The position numbers were made by a program, and so were the translations under genes. This document shows positions 58,961 through 64,000 of a stretch of 64,000 nucleotides of DNA, in pieces. The notes beneath the pieces were generated by a model that was not told where the DNA came from, searched no databases, and saw nothing but the letters and a program-made list of their open reading frames with translations. The DNA comes from Strobilurus pachycystidiatus. Its lineage: Eukaryota; Basidiomycota; Agaricomycetes; Agaricales; Physalacriaceae. The stretch spans positions 2,356,001 to 2,420,000 of the forward strand of contig JAHLMK010000005.1 in the NCBI GenBank assembly GCA_019915135.1, read 5' to 3'. The first letter of the stretch is position 1; every line of letters starts with the position of its first letter.

Positions 58961-59612
58961 CAAGTGAGCGACGAACAATTCCATGACGGTATGACGGCGC
59001 AGTTCAACGCGATGGCGAGGGATGGACTGGTTGCCTGACCAGGACGTAAGTTTTTGACCCGACCTGACACTTCTCAGTCACTTTTTCTCAGCACTTTTTT
59101 CTCTAACCATTTCCTATAGGTCATACGACCATGAAACAGGATGGTACAACATAACGCTTCTGAATGCTTCGCTCACTCTTGAGCTCAGCCCTGTCGGTGT
59201 CCTGCGCGCATCCTAATTCATCCCCTACATTTGAGACGTCTGTATGCCGTTATACATACCGTAACCAAATATTAACATTGCCGGTGGGCTCCAATCATCG
59301 TTTCAGGCGAAGTTTTCGGCTTCTGATGCTTCAGCAGTGGGGTCATAGAATGAGGATATCCACTCAGGGCAGGGAAGTACTCCAAATCTGGTTGCCGGTG
59401 CGGCGGCGTTGCCACCATATGAGTAGGTGAGTGGGTTGAGAATTATCATCCCTAGAATACTGTGTGGACTAAACCCTTGACCCTTTCCTAGCTCTCCTTT
59501 CTCCGGCTTTTGAAACGAATCGGGGATCGCTTAGCACGAACCAATAGCAGAGGCGCTTGAAGAAGAAGATATATATACGATCTCGTCCTCAAATAACTCC
59601 CGTCAAAACAGT

Positions 59613-61639
59613 ATGGGCGTTGCAGCGACGCTAGACAATACGTGCGCCTGTCTCCTTGTACCGCTCGACGGGTTTGTTCACTCACTCATCACAACAGCTT
59701 GGGTCTCCTCTACGACTCAGTTCTCATTTCATCAGCGTAAGTTGACGATCTCATCTCAAATTACTCCTGGTACTGACGTCTGTGCTTCAGACTGTATGGA
59801 GGTCAGTACGATGTCCCAGTGCGCATCGGCCGCTCTTGACTTGTTTTTTACCCTCAGCTGGAATGCTTCAAGCATGGTTCTATTACCGCAAGTATGGCCA
59901 GCGGGACCCGATTGGTATCAAAGCCCTCGTCGGCTTCATTCTATTGTGTGACTCGGTGCAGATGTGTCTTCTATCTAGTTCGAGCTTTTCCCTCGTATCG
60001 CACTATTGACGCGACTGACTTCCATTGTATAGAATCGGTCTATACATATACAGTAACTTGTGGGTTGTCGTACTGTCTTCCCGCTGTAAGCGTACTGACA
60101 GACTGTGGTATATGTCTAGTCCACGGAGATGACGCCAAACTGAACGTGATGGTCAAGTAAGTTGCGTCGTTCCTACATGCTACTCTCTCGGCTCAGTCAT
60201 GCTCCAGGACACTCCTCATTGAGCTGTTCTTTAGCGGTGGGATTGCGATTGCGACTCAAATGTATGATCCTGGTTTCCTCTGTCATACCACGTCAGCTAA
60301 TCAGATGTCGAAGGTTCTACGCGTGGCGTATCTTTGTCTGTAAGTGTTCGTCGAGGACGTCTTGTCCTGGGACTCAACGCTTTTGAAGTGAGCAAAAGTT
60401 GGCTTCTAGCACTAGGTGTCGTGAGTACCAGATCAGGCATCAACTCGATTCGCAATCACTGATAGATGTTGCAGGCCGCTCTGGGGTGGACTTCATTTCG
60501 TGAGTTCGCCATTGCTGCTCCAACATTCGAACTAAGTGAACCAATGATTGATAGTCGTACTCTTTGGTTCGTAACTCATTTTCCCCTGCTCCGAGCTAAC
60601 GGATTGGTAATCAAAAATAGTATACACCGTCATAGTGTAGGTTTCTGCATAGCGCTTCGCCTCAGGTTACTCACTGTACTGTCGGACAGAGTCCAGTATG
60701 ATACCCTGACGGATCTTCTGAAGCAAGTTGTATGTTCTACCTGGCACCGTTTGACCGCAGAATCCTGACCCTCCGTCACAACACAGCCCATGTCTACAAC
60801 TCTCAACTCGTTCGGAGCTGCGTGTGGTCAGTAATCTGCCTCCTTCTACATTGCACTGCTCATAGAGATCTGCTAGATCTGGCGATTACCGTCATCATGG
60901 TGTTCTATCTGGAACGATCCAAGACAGGCTTCAAAAAGGCATGTCGCACTTGCGGTTCAGGTAACCTCACTCATCGGTGTGACTTAGAGCACCGACATGA
61001 TCAACCGCATGATTATCTTCACATTCAACACGGGTATTCCAACCACTCTCTGCGCGCTCGCGTCGTTGATCTGTGTGAGTTTAGTGGGTGTAAAAAAGAC
61101 TCAGCGCTGGTCGTCTTACGCTGCTCTAGCTGAATGCGATTCCGAATACGTTCCTCTACATATTCTTTTACCTCATAAGTCAGTCGTCTTCTTCACTTCC
61201 AGCGGCACTCAACTAATCTTCTCTAGTGGCTCGATGTAGGACCAGTCATGTGTCTCCTGTGAATAACAGAACTGACACAGCACAGTTTACACGAACTCCA
61301 TTCTCGTAACTCTGAACTCGAGGGACTACATTCGTGATGGCAATCGCTCCGAGGCATCCTCGAATGACATATCTCTCCAGGGAATAGGAAACACTGCTGC
61401 TCGGGCATTGGTGAGTTACTCTCTTTGTGTCGTTCAGATTATCTCAATGGACGTTGATAGCAAAACGCTCGTAATCCGCAAGAGATTTCAATCCGCATCG
61501 ATACTACCAAGACACATGTACGTTTGCAGACGCCTGACTCCGGCGTATTCAACTAAACTGAACAACACTCAAGGATGCGCTCGACTCGAAGGAGTATCCG
61601 GAAGATATAGGCACCAGTGGAAAGGCAATGGCCGTCTGA
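59613..61639 (+). CDS. DUF6534-domain multi-pass membrane protein
   Basis: Member of a large mushroom family of seven-helix proteins of unknown function. About ten short exons. The ATG at 59613 gives MGVAATLDNTCACLL. The next pieces give LLYDSVLIS and LYGAGMLQAWFYYRKYGQRD followed by IKALVGFILLCDS, the hallmark start of the family. DLAITVIMVFYLERSKTGFK and INRMIIFTFNTGIP match the conserved later helices. TNSILVTLNSRDY is the usual C-terminal signature, then ISIRIDTTKTH and a final exon DALDSKEYPEDIGTS ending at TGA 61637-61639. Junctions at the end are frame-exact. Those around 59650-59700 and 60050-60450 are uncertain, so a defect there cannot be excluded. Confidence 0.75.
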
Positions 61640-62619
61640 AAATTCATCCCCCAAGACTTCCAGGAGACTTCACTACTATCACCTTCCCAGCATCGTACCT
61701 ATGGCATAGATATTGTTTGGAAAGAATCCGATTACTGTTCGAGACCCTGAAGACTATTGTGAACCCCAACTATACACTGTAAACGCCGAAGGCTGGCAGG
61801 CATTGGATCTTTGGTATCGATCTTTCGGAAACCGTTGTCAGCCGCGCGTAGATCACGCACTTGCAGTGCTGCAAAATCTTTCTGCCTATAGGCACTGATT
61901 TTGTTTCATTAACTTTCAATTTCGACTTAACTTACACTGTTAGTACGCCAAAAGTCACCTTCCGCCGCACATCGGACAGTCAAACGCTCGGCGCTCGCCA
62001 GGTGCTTGCCCTGGGTGGGAGTGTCGACAAGACGATATTGAGATCATAGGGCACAGCAACACTCTCGACAGCATGACTGCCCTCCAATAACAATAACCTG
62101 GCACTTACTCGAAGCGAGGGGCGGTATGATGGCCGCTAAATTGTGGCTTTCTCATGCTATGTCAACCCTCCAGCTTTCCCCACACTTAGGCTCGCGTCGT
62201 GGTCGTATCGTGACGGTATTTCTGATTGAATTCCCACGAAGACACTATTTGCGACAGTGGGCATTTACTACCTTGTGACTTGCCCGATGTTTTCTGCACG
62301 CTTTTGCTGTCCCAGATCTTGGGTTTAGGCGAGGCGAGTGCAGAGGAGATGTGACTGGGATACCCCCAGGCGCCTGACCTGATTGATATCTCGTTGGAGA
62401 AAAGTGGAGCCTCTAGATATGCAAACCGCGGTACGTTAGCTTACGTTGCTCCTAGCTTCTTAACGCCATGGATCTTCTTGTGTGTAGAAATTCTCACCTT
62501 GAGTGTGTTCAATCTCGCAGCCCTCCTGTTTCCACCCTCCTCCCTGGACTCTTTGCTAAGAATCAACTCTGATGGGCCACTAGTAGCTCTGCAATTCCGA
62601 CTCGGCCCAAGTGGATCTG
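61640..62619. other. 1 kb without a supported gene
   Basis: Plus-strand frames at 61713-61898 and 61861-62049 are short and domain-free. The right end is the promoter of the P450 gene. Confidence 0.4.
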
Positions 62620-62629
62620 CATATATAAG
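62620..62629 (+). promoter_or_regulatory. TATA box of the P450 gene
   Basis: CATATATAAG about 45 bases before the ATG at 62668. Confidence 0.7.
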
Positions 62630-62667
62630 CCCTGATTGCTCTGGTGTCTCTCCCAGCACCGTCCGCC

Positions 62668-64000
62668 ATGCTCTCAAACACTGATGTTGCGTTGATGCTT
62701 CTCGGCGGAATCATCTTTGTCCTATGGTACAACAAGAAGACCATCCCCATGCCTCCTGGCCCGCCAAAGCTTCCAATAATCGGCAACCTGCTCGATATAC
62801 CGTCCGGTGGTCGCGATTGGGAAGTCTACGGGACATGGGGGGACAAATACGGTGTGTGCTTTGCATACTTTCTCCGCCAATGTATCGCTGAAGGTGGTAT
62901 GCAGGTCCTCTTTCCTCTGCTAGCGTCGGACCGACGACGGTAGTCATTATCAACAAATACAAGAAAGCGCAAGAGATCCTTGACAAGAAGGGTCCAATCT
63001 ACTCGTCTCGTCCTTACGTCGCTATGTCCGGAGATCTCATGGGATGGCAAAAGTCCACGGGATTGCTCGTCTATGGGCCCGAATTCAAGCAAACGAGGTA
63101 TGATTTCTTGTCAACGATCCCTCGTCACAGACTTAGGATGATGTGAAGGAAAATCTTTCATCAAGAACTCGGCAGCGCGTCCGCTATTCGCTCATTCTGG
63201 CCTCAAGAAGAGTACCACTCGCGCAGGTTTCTCGAACTGTGCACAGATCACCCTGAGCGTCTCGTCGACCATTGCTTCCAGTTTGTTCTCTCAGCCACTG
63301 GTAAAATCCACGACCTCACTAAGCCACTTATTCAGACACTCCGGAGCCATTATTCTTCGCATTGCATACGGCTACACTGCCAAAAACTATGACGATGAAT
63401 GGATTGCCACAACGCTTCAAGCGATGCATACTTTTAACGCCGTGAGTAGCGGTCAGGCCTTGGCAGTTGCGATGATGCTGACTTCGTTGTAGGCATCAGC
63501 TCCTGGTGCTTTTATAGTCAACCAACTTCCTTTCCGTGAGTTCCCCTCTTCAGAGTATTGTCGCACAATTTACCCTCCTCATCAGTCCGCCATCTACCCG
63601 AGTGGTTCCCGGGTGCAGGTTTCAAGCGCCAAGCGCGTGAATGGGCACCAAGATACCTAGACATGGTTCAAATTCCTCTAGCCTTTGTGAAGAAATCACT
63701 CGTATGTATACCTCTGACGGACAAGTTCTGTGAAGCTTATGTCATGTAGAAAGCTGGGACAGCCGAAGAATCGTTCTGCGCGAAGTGGCTCAAGCAAGAC
63801 CTCAGTCCCGCAGACGAAGAAGTCTTGTTGCACGGCGCCGGAGCTATGCTTGGAGGTACGATTCAACATCATTATCCTACCGCCCCCCATAACTGAGACA
63901 AATTTGCAGCTGGTGCTGAAACTGTACGTGAATTATCTGTCGAGAAATGCGTATGCTCATCGAGGGGTACAGACCGCGATCACTATTCACTGTTTCTTCC
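62668..64000 (+). CDS. Cytochrome P450 monooxygenase, 5' part, cut by the window end
   Basis: Microsomal heme monooxygenase; substrate unknown. The ATG at 62668 gives MLSNTDVALMLLGGIIFVLW, an N-terminal membrane anchor, then the proline hinge IPMPPGPPKLPIIGN. Spliced exons continue with KYGPLSSASVGPTTVVIINK, LDKKGPIYSSRP, DLMGWQKSTGLLVYGPEF, ILRIAYGYTAKNYDDEW, then HLPEWFPGAGFKRQAREWA and KWLKQDLSPADEEVLLHGA. The next exon enters AGAET, the start of the oxygen-binding I helix. This order matches fungal CYP families similar to those using O-demethylation or fatty-acid substrates, but class cannot be assigned. The ExxR and heme-Cys regions lie beyond position 64000. At least six introns. Confidence 0.9.

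Noticed and set aside
1..64000. CRISPR arrays, bacterial operons, prophage, rRNA
   Set aside because: None seen; the gene structure is eukaryotic throughout and the only repeats are microsatellites, one minisatellite and a dispersed pair.

Overview
This is nuclear DNA of a filamentous basidiomycete, most likely a mushroom-forming Agaricomycete. Genes are split by many short GT-AG introns (about 45-60 bases), TATA boxes sit 40-70 bases before several start codons, and the gene families (leucine-rich F-box proteins, a DUF6534-type membrane protein, an eqolisin peptidase, a microsomal P450) are typical of that group. There are no operons, ribosome binding sites, rRNA genes, CRISPR arrays or viral genes. 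All exon models were made by hand from splice signals and reading-frame agreement. Those whose exon lengths sum exactly to a whole number of codons are marked as such.

Layout. 0.4-22.7 kb is gene-dense: an NADPH-dependent reductase (-), a decayed gene (-), a large F-box protein (-), an RTC4-domain nuclear protein (+), two tandem short-chain dehydrogenases (-), mitochondrial monothiol glutaredoxin Grx5 (+), a second F-box protein that is a paralogue of the first (+), a secreted eqolisin peptidase (+), an HDDC2-type HD-domain nucleotidase (-), an RCC1-repeat protein ending in a PHD finger (+) and a proline-rich orphan (+). 22.7-31 kb is gene-poor, with one short orphan gene, a minisatellite and coding fragments. 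31-41.7 kb holds a TFIIIC subunit with a C-terminal zinc finger (-), a frameshifted acidic-tail fragment (+), a MYND zinc-finger protein (-), the exon-junction protein RBM8A/Y14 (+) and an HP1-type chromodomain protein (+). 41.7-48.9 kb is mostly decayed sequence with remnants of a membrane protein. 48.9-53.6 kb carries two more F-box genes and the mitochondrial Hsp70 co-factor Zim17. 53.6-64 kb contains repeats with a tRNA-like piece, a second NADPH-dependent reductase (-), an F-box pseudogene (+), a DUF6534 membrane protein (+) and the start of a cytochrome P450 (+) cut by the window end.

How the genes relate. Most are independent housekeeping genes: iron-sulfur assembly (Grx5), Hsp70 solubility (Zim17), Pol III transcription (TFIIIC), splicing and mRNA surveillance (RBM8A) and heterochromatin (HP1). 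They are interleaved with fast-evolving families: five F-box/LRR genes or pseudogenes in 64 kb, plus reductases, SDRs, P450 and secreted peptidase. I found no single new multi-gene system. The most interesting points are the F-box pair with a conserved micro-exon, the RCC1-PHD fusion with a GC-AG intron, a 30-base divergent promoter, an inverted duplicate around the F-box/Zim17 block, and helically phased CATAC motifs beside a tRNA-like sequence.
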